Assembly (NCBI RefSeq): GCF_900113955.1
Contig: NZ_FORH01000002.1
Span: 310,001 to 374,000 of the forward strand
Reading direction: 5' to 3'
DNA from: Celeribacter neptunius
GTDB lineage: Bacteria > Pseudomonadota > Alphaproteobacteria > Rhodobacterales > Rhodobacteraceae
DNA: 64,000 bases
A model generated the notes under the pieces. It was not told where the DNA came from and did not search any database. It was given only the letters and a program-made list of their open reading frames with translations. Shown here in pieces: positions 34,551 through 43,816 of this stretch (position 1 is its first letter; each line of letters starts with the position of its first letter). The position numbers were made by a program, and so were the translations under genes.

Positions 34551-35000
34551 ATGGGACGACAACATCGCACAAAGACCCTCTTTTTGACGCCACGGCAGCC
34601 GATCGCCGCGCGCCTTGGACTTGTGCTTTTCCTCACCCTGCTCCTCACCTCCTTCTCCTTCTCCTTCTCCCTCATCCCGGCCCATGCCGCCTCGCTGCGC
34701 GCCGACAATCCGCTGGCCCGGAATTTCGCCTATTGCGCCGGTCGGCTGTCGGCCGAGGCGCAGGATCATCAGGACCGCGAGTTGTTGGCGCTCAAATCCG
34801 CGATGCAGGAGCTTCTGAGTGCAGTGATCGCGCCCGAAGCCGCACCGGCTTATGAGGAGCTGCGCATTGCCGGCCATGTGGCGCAGAGCCAGCTGCTCGC
34901 CGCCGCGCGGTTTTCCTTTGACGAAGACGAGGCGGCGCGCGCCAGAGAACTGGCGGCAGACCATCTGCGCCAATGCCGGGCCATGCTCTTGGGGCAATGA
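34551..35000 (+). CDS. Small secreted protein, paralogue 2 (CAGRLSAE motif)
   Basis: From ATG 34551 the protein is 149 residues with a basic N-terminus, a hydrophobic signal segment and cleavage near AHA-AS. The mature protein aligns with paralogue 1 from FAYCAGRLSAE to the C-terminal Cys (HLRQCRAMLLG). Starts further upstream in frame add a Pro/Arg-rich extension and are less likely. A terminator follows. The function is unknown. Confidence 0.62.
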   Translation: MGRQHRTKTLFLTPRQPIAARLGLVLFLTLLLTSFSFSFSLIPAHAASLRADNPLARNFAYCAGRLSAEAQDHQDRELLALKSAMQELLSAVIAPEAAPAYEELRIAGHVAQSQLLAAARFSFDEDEAARARELAADHLRQCRAMLLGQ

Positions 35001-35023
35001 CCCCCTCTCGTTTTCGCAAAAAG

Positions 35024-35052
35024 AAAGGCCCGCCATGACAGCGGGCCTTTTG
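35024..35052. terminator. Bidirectional hairpin terminator
   Basis: AAAGGCCCGC and GCGGGCCTTT form a perfect 10-bp stem flanked by an A run and a T run, between the convergent secreted-protein and FMN-reductase genes. It can serve both. Confidence 0.9.
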
Positions 35053-35095
35053 CCTGATTGTGCGTGTTTTCAAATAGCGATTGCCGCGAGGGCGC

Positions 35096-35704
35096 TCAGG
35101 CCGCCTTGTCTTCGCTCACCACGTCACGGGCGGCTTTCGTGGCATTGGCCCACCAGGCCAGATCGGCCAGCATCGCTTGAACCGACGGCAGGATCCCGGC
35201 TTCGATCTCGGACATTTCGCCATTGGCGCCGAGCGGCGAGACCTTGAAGAAATCGGAACCGGAAATATTCACGGCGGAGCGCACCGGCACCATTTGCAGG
35301 TTGATCGTCACCGCACGCAGATGTTCGACCGCGCGGGCCGCGCCCACGGCACCATAACCAAAGACGGCGGCGGGTTTGCGCACCCATTCCTTGCCGGCCT
35401 GATCGAGCGCGTTTTTCAGAGACGCCGGGATCGAGGAGTTATATTCCGGGGTGACAAAGATATAGCCGTCGTACTCGGCCATTTTTTCCTGCCATTTTAT
35501 GGCGTTGGCATCGCTCGAGGGCATCCAGAGGTTGGAGGCCATCTCGTTGAACAGCGGCAGGTTGTAGTCCTTGAGATCGACGAGATCGAAGTCGAGATCG
35601 GTGCTCAGCTCTTTCGCTTTTTCAAACAGCCAGCCTGCCGGTTTGTCGGCGAAACGCGCGTCACGGGTGGAGCCAATGATGATGGCAATTTTCGGGTTGG
35701 ACAT
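35096..35704 (-). CDS. NAD(P)H-dependent FMN reductase family protein
   Basis: From ATG 35704 the protein is 202 residues with a flavodoxin-like fold. The FMN phosphate loop is IGSTRDARFADKPAGWLF, and the YIFVTPEYNSSIPASLKNAL segment carries the conserved TPEYN of the NADPH-dependent FMN reductase family. Such cytosolic enzymes reduce quinones, azo dyes or chromate. It lies between cobS and cobT on the opposite strand. CobR, the flavin-dependent cob(II)yrinate reductase, is a different fold, so a cobalamin role is not implied. Confidence 0.85.
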   Translation of the reverse strand: MSNPKIAIIIGSTRDARFADKPAGWLFEKAKELSTDLDFDLVDLKDYNLPLFNEMASNLWMPSSDANAIKWQEKMAEYDGYIFVTPEYNSSIPASLKNALDQAGKEWVRKPAAVFGYGAVGAARAVEHLRAVTINLQMVPVRSAVNISGSDFFKVSPLGANGEMSEIEAGILPSVQAMLADLAWWANATKAARDVVSEDKAA

Positions 35705-35938
35705 CGGGGTATTCCTTTGCTTGCACACATCCGGAAAACGGGGAGGAGGAGGAGCGGATGTGCTTTCGCCTTCAAATAATGCCGCGTCGCAGCGCAGCTC
35801 AAGCCTGATTTCTGTTTATCCTGGCGCAGCCGCTGTGCAGCACCGCGCGCGGCCCTCTGCAGCCCCGCTCAAGAGAAGGGACGATTTGCCCCGCGCTTTC
35901 GCTTGCCCGCTCCCGCGACGCATGGTTTAAGTTGAGCC

Positions 35939-37813
35939 ATGAGCAAACCCAGCGACAACCCGGCAGATCCGTTCAAGAAAGCCCTCGCGGAAGCGACGAA
36001 AGTCCTTGCCGATGACGGCGAGCTGAGCGTCACCTATTCGATGGATCCTTCGGGGATTTCCGGCGACACGGTGCGCCTGCCGCAAGTGTCGCGGCGGATG
36101 ACCAAGGACGAGGTCCTGATCGCCCGCGGCACCGCCGATGCGCTGGCTCTGCGCCACAAATTCCACGACCAGCCGATGTTCCAGCGCTATGCCCCCCCGG
36201 GGCAGATGGCCTTCGAGATTTACGACGCGCTGGAGACCGCACGTTGCGAGGCCGCGGGCGCCCGGTTCATGCCCGGCACGGCCGGCAATATCGACGCCAA
36301 AATCGGCAATGACGCGATGCGCCGCGGCTATGACGGCATCACCAAGCGCGAAGATGCGCCGCTGGCCCAGGCCATGGGCTATTACCTGCGCGAAAAGGCC
36401 ACCGGGCGCGAGATGCCCAAGGGCGCGAAAGAGGTGTTGGATCTGTGGCGCGATTTCATCGACGGCCAGACCACGGACACGTTCGAGGATCTCGACAGCT
36501 TGCTCGAGGATCAAAAGGGCTTTGCCCGTCTCGCCCGCCGGGTGATCGAGGAGCTCGGCTATGGCGATCAGCTCGGCGATGACCCGGATGCGACCGATCC
36601 GGAAGAGGAGCAATCCGCCGAAACCGACGAGCAGGAAGAAGAGCCGCAGGATCAGGGCGAAGAGCAGGAACAGGAAGACGACAGCGAGGCCGAGTCGGAA
36701 AGTTCCCAGGAAGAACAGCAGGACATGCAGGAGGCGACCCTGTCCTCCGAGGACATGGCCGACGAGGAATTCACCGAAGAGGTGGAACTGCCCAACGACG
36801 AGCAGGAAGTCGAGCCGCCGCAGCCCGCCCCGGTGTCGGATGCCGATCCGAATTATCAGGTCTTCACCTCAGAGCATGACGAAGAGATCATGGCCGAAGA
36901 GCTGGCCGAACCGGCCGAGCTCGAGCGCCTGCGCGCCTATCTCGACCAACAGCTCGAACCGCTGAAAGGCGCGGTGTCGCGGCTCGCTAACAAGCTGCAA
37001 CGCCGGCTTCAGGCGCAACAGAACCGCTCCTGGGAGTTCGACCGCGAAGAGGGCATCCTGGACGCCGGTCGTCTGGCCCGCGTGGTGGCGAACCCGACGA
37101 CGCCCCTGAGTTTCAAGGTCGAGAAAGACACGGAATTCCGCGACACGGTGGTGACGCTTCTGTTGGACAACTCCGGCTCGATGCGGGGTCGTCCGATCTC
37201 GATCGCCGCGATCTGTGCCGATGTGCTGGCGCGCACGCTCGAGCGCTGCAACGTCAAGGTCGAGGTGCTGGGCTTCACCACCCGCGCCTGGAAAGGCGGG
37301 CTGTCGCGCGAAGAATGGCTCAATGCCGGTCGCCCGCAACAGCCGGGCCGTCTCAACGATCTGCGCCATATCATCTACAAATCCGCCGACGCGCCGATGC
37401 GGCGGACCCGGGCCAATCTCGGGTTGATGATGAAAGAAGGCTTGTTGAAAGAGAATATCGACGGCGAGGCGCTCGAATGGGCGCATCGGCGGATGATCGG
37501 TCGCTCGGAAGCCCGCAAGATCCTGATGGTGATCTCCGATGGCGCGCCGGTGGATGATTCCACCCTTTCGGTGAACCCGGCGAACTATCTCGAGAAACAC
37601 CTGCGCGACGTGATCGCCATGATCGAGAAGCGCAAACAGGTGGAGCTTCTGGCCATCGGCATCGGCCATGACGTGACGCGCTATTACGACCGCGCCGTGA
37701 CCATTACGGATGCCGAACAGCTTGCCGGCGCGATGACCGAACAGCTGGCGTCGCTGTTCGACAGCGATCCGCGGGCACGTGCCCGGGTGATGGGCATTCG
37801 CCGCGCCTCCTGA
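35939..37813 (+). CDS. cobT: Aerobic cobaltochelatase subunit CobT
   Basis: CobT is the VWA-domain subunit that forms a two-tier ring with CobS in the CobNST cobaltochelatase. The 624-residue protein has an N-terminal domain, a long Glu/Asp/Gln-rich acidic linker (about residues 215-305), and a C-terminal VWA domain with the MIDAS motif [17 protein letters not shown] (near residue 410) and [12 protein letters not shown]. Length and acidic linker are typical. It is separated from cobS by three small secreted-protein genes and an antisense FMN reductase gene. Confidence 0.96.
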   Translation: MSKPSDNPADPFKKALAEATKVLADDGELSVTYSMDPSGISGDTVRLPQVSRRMTKDEVLIARGTADALALRHKFHDQPMFQRYAPPGQMAFEIYDALETARCEAAGARFMPGTAGNIDAKIGNDAMRRGYDGITKREDAPLAQAMGYYLREKATGREMPKGAKEVLDLWRDFIDGQTTDTFEDLDSLLEDQKGFARLARRVIEELGYGDQLGDDPDATDPEEEQSAETDEQEEEPQDQGEEQEQEDDSEAESESSQEEQQDMQEATLSSEDMADEEFTEEVELPNDEQEVEPPQPAPVSDADPNYQVFTSEHDEEIMAEELAEPAELERLRAYLDQQLEPLKGAVSRLANKLQRRLQAQQNRSWEFDREEGILDAGRLARVVANPTTPLSFKVEKDTEFRDTVVTLLLDNSGSMRGRPISIAAICADVLARTLERCNVKVEVLGFTTRAWKGGLSREEWLNAGRPQQPGRLNDLRHIIYKSADAPMRRTRANLGLMMKEGLLKENIDGEALEWAHRRMIGRSEARKILMVISDGAPVDDSTLSVNPANYLEKHLRDVIAMIEKRKQVELLAIGIGHDVTRYYDRAVTITDAEQLAGAMTEQLASLFDSDPRARARVMGIRRAS

Positions 37814-37898
37814 TCCGGCCCGCCCCGGCCGGTTTCAACCGACTTGATCGATGACTTGACCATCGACGCATAGACCTATGAGAAGGACCATTTCCGAA

Positions 37899-39680
37899 AT
37901 GTTCCAAAGCTTTGATGTGAGTTCTCGTCCGGAACAGGCCGCGCCGCGGGTGACCGCTCTGCGCAATGAGATGCGCGAGGCCGGGCTGGATGCCTTTCTC
38001 GTGCCGCGCTCTGACGCCCATCAGGGCGAATATGTTGCGCCTTGCGACGAGCGTCTGGCCTGGCTCACCGGTTTTACCGGCTCGGCGGGTTTTGCCGCCA
38101 TTCTCGCCGGCCGTGCCGCGCTGTTTACCGACGGGCGCTATACCGTTCAGGTGCGGAACCAATGCGACGGCAAGATTTTCGACTATGTCGACTGGCCGGC
38201 GACCATGCTGGGCGACTGGCTCAAGCGCACCGATGCCACGAAAATCGGCTTTGATCCCTGGCTGCACACGATCCGCGAGGTGGCCGGGCTGCGCGCCACG
38301 CTCAAAGGCACCGGCAAGGAACTCATTCCCACAGGCAATCTGGTGGACCGGATCTGGGCCGAGCGCCCAGCCCGGCCGTCGGAACCCGTCTCCGTGCAAC
38401 CCTATGAGCTCGCGGGCAAAACCTCCGAAGAGAAATTCGCCGAGATCGGCGAGGCCGTGGCCGCCAAGGGCGCCGAAGCGGTGGTGCTCACCCTGCCCGA
38501 CTCGCTGTCCTGGCTGTTGAACATTCGCGGCTCCGACATTGCCCATAACCCGGTGGTACAGACCTTTGGCATTCTCACCACCACCGGGCGGCTGACGCTG
38601 TTCGACGATGCCGCGAAATACGCCCATCTCGGACCCGATCCGCGGATCTCGATCGAGCCGCGCGAGGCCTTCTCGAATGCGCTGAGCGAAATGACCGGCC
38701 CGGTTCTGGTCGATCCCGGCACCGCGCCGCATGCGGTCAAAACGCTGTTGAAACAGGCGCAGATCATCGAGGGCGAAGACCCGTGCATCCTGCCCAAGGC
38801 CTGCAAGACACCGGAGGAAATCGCCGGCACCCGCGAGGCGCATTTGCGCGACGGCGCGGCGATGGTCGAGTTCCTGAGCTGGCTTTCAGAGCAGGCGCCC
38901 GAGGATCTGACCGAGATCGAAGTGGTGAAAAAGCTCGAATCCTGCCGGGCCGCCACCAATCAGCTCAAGGAGATCTCCTTCGACACGATCTGTGGTGCGG
39001 GCGCCAATGGCGCCATCGTGCATTACCGCGTCACCGAGGACAGCAACCGCGCGCTCAAGGAAGGCGAATTGCTTCTGGTCGACAGCGGCGGGCAATATCA
39101 GGACGGCACGACCGATATCACCCGCACCGTGGCGCTTGGCGATGTCGGCTTTGAAGAGCGCGCCGCCTTTACCGCCGTGTTGCAGGGCATGATTGCGATC
39201 TCCACCGCGCGGTTCCCGCGTGGCGTTGCCGGATCGCATCTCGATGCGCTGGCGCGCGCGCCGCTGTGGCGCATGGGACGCGATTATGATCACGGCACGG
39301 GGCATGGCGTCGGCGCATACCTGTCGGTCCATGAGGGGCCGCAGCGGATCTCGCGCCTCTCCACCCTGCCCCTGACGGAAGGGATGATCCTGTCCAATGA
39401 ACCGGGCTATTACCGTGAGGGCGCCTTTGGCATCCGCATCGAGAACCTGATCGTGGTGCAAGAGGCCGGCGCGCTCGAGGGCGCCGATCCGCGCGATATG
39501 CTCGATTTCGAAACCCTCACATGGGTGCCGATTGACCGCTCGCTCATTCTCGCCGATGAGCTGGCGCCCTGGGAACGTGACTGGATCAATGCCTATCACG
39601 AGACGGTCTATGAAAACATCGCGCCACGGGTGTCGGAACCCGCCCGGACCTGGCTGCGGCAAGCGGTTGCACCTGTCTGA
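37899..39680 (+). CDS. Xaa-Pro aminopeptidase (M24B, aminopeptidase P)
   Basis: From ATG 37899 the protein is 593 residues. It has two creatinase-like N-terminal domains and a C-terminal pita-bread metallopeptidase domain. Metal ligands are visible in LLVDSGGQYQDGTTDITRTV (two Asp), GTGHGVGAYLSVHEGP (His), NEPGYYREGAFGIRIENL (two Glu). The ATG at 37878 is an alternative start. It removes N-terminal residues preceding proline, in the cytoplasm. The long form is common in alphaproteobacteria. It follows cobT by 85 bp on the same strand. Confidence 0.93.
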   Translation: MFQSFDVSSRPEQAAPRVTALRNEMREAGLDAFLVPRSDAHQGEYVAPCDERLAWLTGFTGSAGFAAILAGRAALFTDGRYTVQVRNQCDGKIFDYVDWPATMLGDWLKRTDATKIGFDPWLHTIREVAGLRATLKGTGKELIPTGNLVDRIWAERPARPSEPVSVQPYELAGKTSEEKFAEIGEAVAAKGAEAVVLTLPDSLSWLLNIRGSDIAHNPVVQTFGILTTTGRLTLFDDAAKYAHLGPDPRISIEPREAFSNALSEMTGPVLVDPGTAPHAVKTLLKQAQIIEGEDPCILPKACKTPEEIAGTREAHLRDGAAMVEFLSWLSEQAPEDLTEIEVVKKLESCRAATNQLKEISFDTICGAGANGAIVHYRVTEDSNRALKEGELLLVDSGGQYQDGTTDITRTVALGDVGFEERAAFTAVLQGMIAISTARFPRGVAGSHLDALARAPLWRMGRDYDHGTGHGVGAYLSVHEGPQRISRLSTLPLTEGMILSNEPGYYREGAFGIRIENLIVVQEAGALEGADPRDMLDFETLTWVPIDRSLILADELAPWERDWINAYHETVYENIAPRVSEPARTWLRQAVAPV

Positions 39681-39838
39681 CATATACCTGTGACGCAAAG
39701 CCTGTTAAAAGCTTTGCGACAGGCCGTCTCTCCCCGGGGAGCGAGACCGGCCGACCTGAATACGAGTGCGCAAGTTTATTGCGCGACACTTTCGAAACCT
39801 GTGTTCAGACGCAGCGCGAGCGGCTATGCTGCGTGCGC

Positions 39839-39850
39839 AAACATATGTTT
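39839..39850. promoter_or_regulatory. Perfect 12-bp palindrome upstream of the DUF427 gene
   Basis: AAACATATGTTT is flanked by TGCGC and GAGCGCA, extending the symmetry with a 2-bp offset. It sits 80 bp before the DUF427 start in a 249-bp gap that is AT-richer than its surroundings. It may be an operator; no regulator can be named. Confidence 0.35.
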
Positions 39851-39929
39851 GAGCGCATATTTGAATGCGTCATCGACCGACATGACAAACATACGCAGCT
39901 GAACTGCGTGAGAAACGAAGGGATGGACC

Positions 39930-40271
39930 ATGGGAGATCATATCAGGATACGGCCGGCGGCCGGCAAATGGGTCGTCCGTGCGGGCGGGGCCGTGCTTGG
40001 CGAGACCGATCGCGCGCTGGAACTGACCGAGGGCGATTACCCGCCGGTGATCTATTTCCCGCGTGAAGATCTTGCCATGGCCTTTCTGGAAGAGACCGAC
40101 ACGGTCGCCGCCTGCCCGTTCAAGGGCACGGCGAAACATTACGACATTCACACCAAATCGGTGGTGATCAACAATGCCGCCTGGACCTATGAGGACCCGA
40201 AGGAGCCGGCGCTCGAGATCAAGGATTACATTGCCTTCTACAGCCAGAAGGCTGCCGTCGAGCAGCTTTGA
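39930..40271 (+). CDS. DUF427 protein
   Basis: A 113-residue protein of the DUF427 beta-sandwich-like family. Conserved elements are VRAGGAVLGETDRALELTEG, PVIYFPREDLAMAFLE, CPFKGTAKHYDI, NAAWTYEDP and a closing IKDYIAFY. The family is widespread in bacteria with no proven role. The ribosome binding site is a GGGATGG-type sequence. Monocistronic with a terminator. Confidence 0.88.
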   Translation: MGDHIRIRPAAGKWVVRAGGAVLGETDRALELTEGDYPPVIYFPREDLAMAFLEETDTVAACPFKGTAKHYDIHTKSVVINNAAWTYEDPKEPALEIKDYIAFYSQKAAVEQL

Positions 40272-40302
40272 GGCTCGACCACAAAGCGTGTACAGAATAA
40301 CT

Positions 40303-40329
40303 AACGGCTCCCTTCCGGGGGCCGTTTTT
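40303..40329. terminator. Terminator between DUF427 and ClC genes
   Basis: AACGGCTCCC and GGGGGCCGTT arms followed by TTTT, placed 30 bp after the DUF427 stop and just beyond the end of the convergent ClC gene. Confidence 0.85.
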
Positions 40330-40331
40330 CG

Positions 40332-42017
40332 TTAGGAATGCTCTTCCGCCGCGGTTTCCGCCAGTTTGCGGGAGAACACCCGCAGCGCATCGACCTGAAA
40401 CAGCGCACCATGCAGCTCCGGACCGGTCTCCTCGCGCAGGGTCACCACCGGGATGAAGATCAGATTGTTCTTCTCGAACAAGGGCATGGCTTTCTCCAAC
40501 GTGGCATTGGGCGAAATATAGATGCCCTGCGAAATCAGCTCGCGACAGGCCTCTTCCGAGGCCGGGCGCGGCGCATCGGGTTTGCGGTAGCATTGATGCA
40601 CCCGCACCGTGGCCAAAAGGTAGCTCTGCGGCCCGGCGGCGAGATGCACATCGCGCCGCTCCAGCAACGTCAGGAAGAACGAACGGTCGACGAGGCGCGA
40701 GGCCAGCGCGGTCGAGAGCGACACGGTCACCATCACCGCCAGCCCGGTCTGCCAGTCGCCGGTGAGCTCAAACACGATCAGCGTGGTAGAAATCGGCGCG
40801 CCCAGAACCGCCGCCGCCACCGCCCCCATGCCCGCCAGGGCATAGAGCGTCGCCGTGCCGGACACCGTGGGGAAGACCGCCGTGGCGATGAGACCAAAGG
40901 ACAGCCCGGTCAGAGAGCCGACCATCAGCGCCGGAGAGAACACGCCCCCGCCCATGCGCCCGGCCATGGTGATCGCCACGGCAATGACCTTGAGCACCGC
41001 GTAGACGATGGCCTGCCAGAGGATCAGCTCGCCGGTGAGCGCCGAGGACGTGGTCTCGTAGCCGACCCCGATGATGTGCGGGAAAAAGATCGCGATCGCC
41101 CCGAGGAAGACCCCGGCAAAGGCCGGGCGCAACACCGGCGGGAGATGCAACCTCTCCTGCACCCAGGAGCCGAAATCGTCGGCCATGAAAATCGTTCGCA
41201 TCATCAGCACCGCGACCAGCCCGCACAGAAGCCCGAGGATCAGGAAGGCCGGCAATTCGACATAGAAGCTCAGCGCGCCTTCGGCCGCCAGCGTGAACTC
41301 GGTGACGCCGCCGAATTCTAGCCGGTTGATCACCGTGCCCGCGACCGAGGCGATGGCAATCGGCGCAAAGGCATGCACCGCAAAATGCCGCAGCACCACT
41401 TCGAGCGCGAAAAGCGCCCCGGCGATCGGCGCGTTGAACGAGGCGGAGACGGCGGCGGCCACGGCACAGCCCAGAAGATCGCGCCCGGTGATGCCGTCGG
41501 CATGAAGCCGGTTCGACACCCAGGTGGAGATCACCCCCGCCATATGCACCACCGGCCCTTCGCGGCCCGAGGAGCCACCGGTCGACAGCGTCACAAGAGA
41601 GGCCAGCGCCGAGGCAATCCCCGCCCGTTTCTCGACCCGGCCGTCGTTGAGCGCGGCGCCTTCGATCACATCGGCGACCGAGCGCACCCGCCCGTCCGGG
41701 GTGAACCAGTTGAGGATGACACCGACGAGCATGCCGCCGAAGATCGGCAGGGTCAGCACCCAGTACCAGGGCAATTCGCTGGCGAACGTGTGCAGATGCC
41801 TGAGATCGTGTGTGCCGTAGAACAGTCCCTGAAGCGCATCGATCGCTTTGCGGAACGACAGCGCGGCAAAGCCGGAGGCGACGCCAATCAACAGGGCAAT
41901 GAACCAGAACTGGATCTGGCTCGGGCCGCGCCGGCGGATCAGATCCAGCGTTTCTTTCAACCCGTCGCGGACTTCACGTGCCGCTTTGATCGGGTATGCC
42001 GGATTGTCTTCGGCCAT
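40332..42017 (-). CDS. ClC-family chloride channel/antiporter with CBS region
   Basis: From ATG 42017 the protein is 561 residues: a ClC membrane core (about residues 30-430) and a C-terminal region resembling a degenerate CBS domain. The gating motif is present as GGSSGREGPVVHMAG with the external Glu. At the position where the selectivity filter GSGIP is expected the sequence reads PDGRVRSVADVIEGA, which does not match. It may conduct or exchange anions with altered selectivity. The start is preceded by AGGCAGGG. Its role is unassigned; fluoride-type ClC motifs are also not seen. Confidence 0.82.
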   Translation of the reverse strand: MAEDNPAYPIKAAREVRDGLKETLDLIRRRGPSQIQFWFIALLIGVASGFAALSFRKAIDALQGLFYGTHDLRHLHTFASELPWYWVLTLPIFGGMLVGVILNWFTPDGRVRSVADVIEGAALNDGRVEKRAGIASALASLVTLSTGGSSGREGPVVHMAGVISTWVSNRLHADGITGRDLLGCAVAAAVSASFNAPIAGALFALEVVLRHFAVHAFAPIAIASVAGTVINRLEFGGVTEFTLAAEGALSFYVELPAFLILGLLCGLVAVLMMRTIFMADDFGSWVQERLHLPPVLRPAFAGVFLGAIAIFFPHIIGVGYETTSSALTGELILWQAIVYAVLKVIAVAITMAGRMGGGVFSPALMVGSLTGLSFGLIATAVFPTVSGTATLYALAGMGAVAAAVLGAPISTTLIVFELTGDWQTGLAVMVTVSLSTALASRLVDRSFFLTLLERRDVHLAAGPQSYLLATVRVHQCYRKPDAPRPASEEACRELISQGIYISPNATLEKAMPLFEKNNLIFIPVVTLREETGPELHGALFQVDALRVFSRKLAETAAEEHS

Positions 42018-42158
42018 GTCCCTGCCCTGCCTCCAGTTGCCGCGGCGCACGGGGACGAAAACAGCCGTCCCGGGGGCATTCCCCGCCGCGCCACCGCTTT
42101 CCCTGTCCGTCCGCTTCCACTATGGTCGCCGGGCCGTAACAGCCACAGCGAGACCACC

Positions 42159-43526
42159 ATGATTTCCGATATCGTTTATGCCGAACTGTCCTCCGTTCTA
42201 GAGGGTCGGCTCACGCGTTCCAAGTCCGAACTCGACCAGCACGGGCTCTCTGAAACCTGGTTCCCGCTGACCCCGCCCGAGGCCGTCGCCTATCCCGAGA
42301 GCACCGAAGAGGTCGTGGCGCTGATGAAGCTTTGTCATGCCCATGAGATCCCGGTGACGGGTTTTGGCGCCGGCACCTCGCTCGAGGGGCAGACGCTGGC
42401 CGTCCAAGGCGGCATCGTGGTGGATTTTTCCCGCATGAACCGGGTGCTCAGGATCAATGACGCCGATATGGACGCCGTGGTGCAGCCCGGCATCACCCGC
42501 GAGGCGCTGAACGTCGAGCTGCGCGCCACCGGGTTGATGTTCCCGGTCGATCCCGGCGCCAATGCCTCATTGGGCGGCATGGCGATGACCCGGGCGTCGG
42601 GCACCACCGCGGTGAAATACGGCACGATGAAAGAGAATGTCATCGGCCTCGAGGTGGTGCTGGCCGACGGCACGGTCATTCACACCGGCAGCCGCGCCCG
42701 CAAATCCGCCGCCGGCTACGATCTGACCTCGCTTTTCGTCGGCTCCGAGGGCACCTTGGGGTTGATCACCGAAATGACGGTGCAACTGCATGGTCAGCCG
42801 GAGGCGATCTCTGCCGCGGTCTGTTCCTTTGACGAGATCGGCCCGGCGGTCGAGGCGGTGATCGCGACCATTCAGGTCGGTCTGCCGATGGCGCGGATCG
42901 AGTTTCTCGACGCCGCCTCGGTCGATGCCGTGAACAGATATTCCGGCGCCAACTTCCCGCTCAAGCCTCATCTTTTCGTTGAATTCCACGGCTCCGAGGG
43001 CGCGGTGGCCGAGCAGGTCGAGATGTTCGGCGAGATCATCCATGATTTCGGCGGTTCGGATTTCGAATGGGCCTCAAAGGCGGAGGACCGCAACGCGCTC
43101 TGGACCATGCGGCATCACGCTTACTGGGCCTGCCTGGCGCTGAAGACAGGCTCCAAGGCGGTGGTCACCGATATCTGTGTGCCGATCTCGAAACTCGCGG
43201 ACGCGGTGGAACAGACCCGCGCCGATATCGCCGCCTCGCCCCTGGACGGGCCCATTCTCGGCCATGTCGGCGACGGCAATTTCCACGCCATCCTGCTGGT
43301 CGATCCCGACAATGAGACAGAGATCAAGGAAGCCAAACGCCTCGCCCATCTGATGGCAGAGCGCGCATTGGCGCTCGGCGGGACCATTACGGGCGAGCAC
43401 GGGATCGGCATGGGCAAGAAAGGTCTGATGGCTGAGGAACATGGCGACGGCTGGGCCGTGATGGGTCAGATCAAGGCCGCGATGGACCCGAAGAATATCC
43501 TCAACCCCGGCAAGCTGGTGCCCTGA
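42159..43526 (+). CDS. FAD-linked 2-hydroxyacid oxidase/dehydrogenase (GlcD/D-LDH type)
   Basis: A 455-residue protein of the FAD_binding_4 family. The N-terminal PP-loop FAD site is TGFGAGTSLEGQTLAVQGGI and DPGANASLGGMAMTRASG; the C-terminal cap domain ends with GHVGDGNFHAILLVDPDN and GTITGEHGIGMGKKG. These features fit glycolate oxidase GlcD, D-lactate dehydrogenase (cytochrome) or D-2-hydroxyglutarate dehydrogenase. No glcE or glcF is adjacent, which favours the single-subunit cytochrome D-lactate dehydrogenase type. A long upstream in-frame extension overlaps the ClC gene and is rejected. Confidence 0.88.
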   Translation: MISDIVYAELSSVLEGRLTRSKSELDQHGLSETWFPLTPPEAVAYPESTEEVVALMKLCHAHEIPVTGFGAGTSLEGQTLAVQGGIVVDFSRMNRVLRINDADMDAVVQPGITREALNVELRATGLMFPVDPGANASLGGMAMTRASGTTAVKYGTMKENVIGLEVVLADGTVIHTGSRARKSAAGYDLTSLFVGSEGTLGLITEMTVQLHGQPEAISAAVCSFDEIGPAVEAVIATIQVGLPMARIEFLDAASVDAVNRYSGANFPLKPHLFVEFHGSEGAVAEQVEMFGEIIHDFGGSDFEWASKAEDRNALWTMRHHAYWACLALKTGSKAVVTDICVPISKLADAVEQTRADIAASPLDGPILGHVGDGNFHAILLVDPDNETEIKEAKRLAHLMAERALALGGTITGEHGIGMGKKGLMAEEHGDGWAVMGQIKAAMDPKNILNPGKLVP

Positions 43527-43585
43527 CCCGGCGCGCCTGCACGCACCAACGGCAGCGGCATAAGCGGCGGTGCCATCACATGGTC

Positions 43586-43622
43586 AAGACCGGGCAACGC
43601 AAAGGTGCTGCCCGGTCTTTCT
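43586..43622 (+). terminator. Rho-independent terminator of the FAD-linked oxidase gene
   Basis: AAGACCGGGCA and TGCCCGGTCTT form a perfect 11-bp stem with a 12-nt loop, ending in TTT. Confidence 0.88.
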
Positions 43623-43816
43623 ATGATCTGGTCAGAGAAGTGCGATCCTGAGAGCCTTGTGAAAGAGTGAGACGCGGAAAGGTCTACTTCCCCCCCCTCC
43701 GCGCCCATTTCCACAAAACCAAGGACACTCGAAACTGTCTCTGACCTTAGGTCAACAGGTTGAAGAGTCGGTTAACGCGCGAACAAAATCTGCCTGTCGA
43801 CCGCGAGAAACGCGGT

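Noticed and set aside
41373-42158. N-terminal extension of the FAD-linked oxidase
   Set aside because: The extension overlaps the ClC gene on the other strand and shows shadow composition; the conserved protein begins at 42159.
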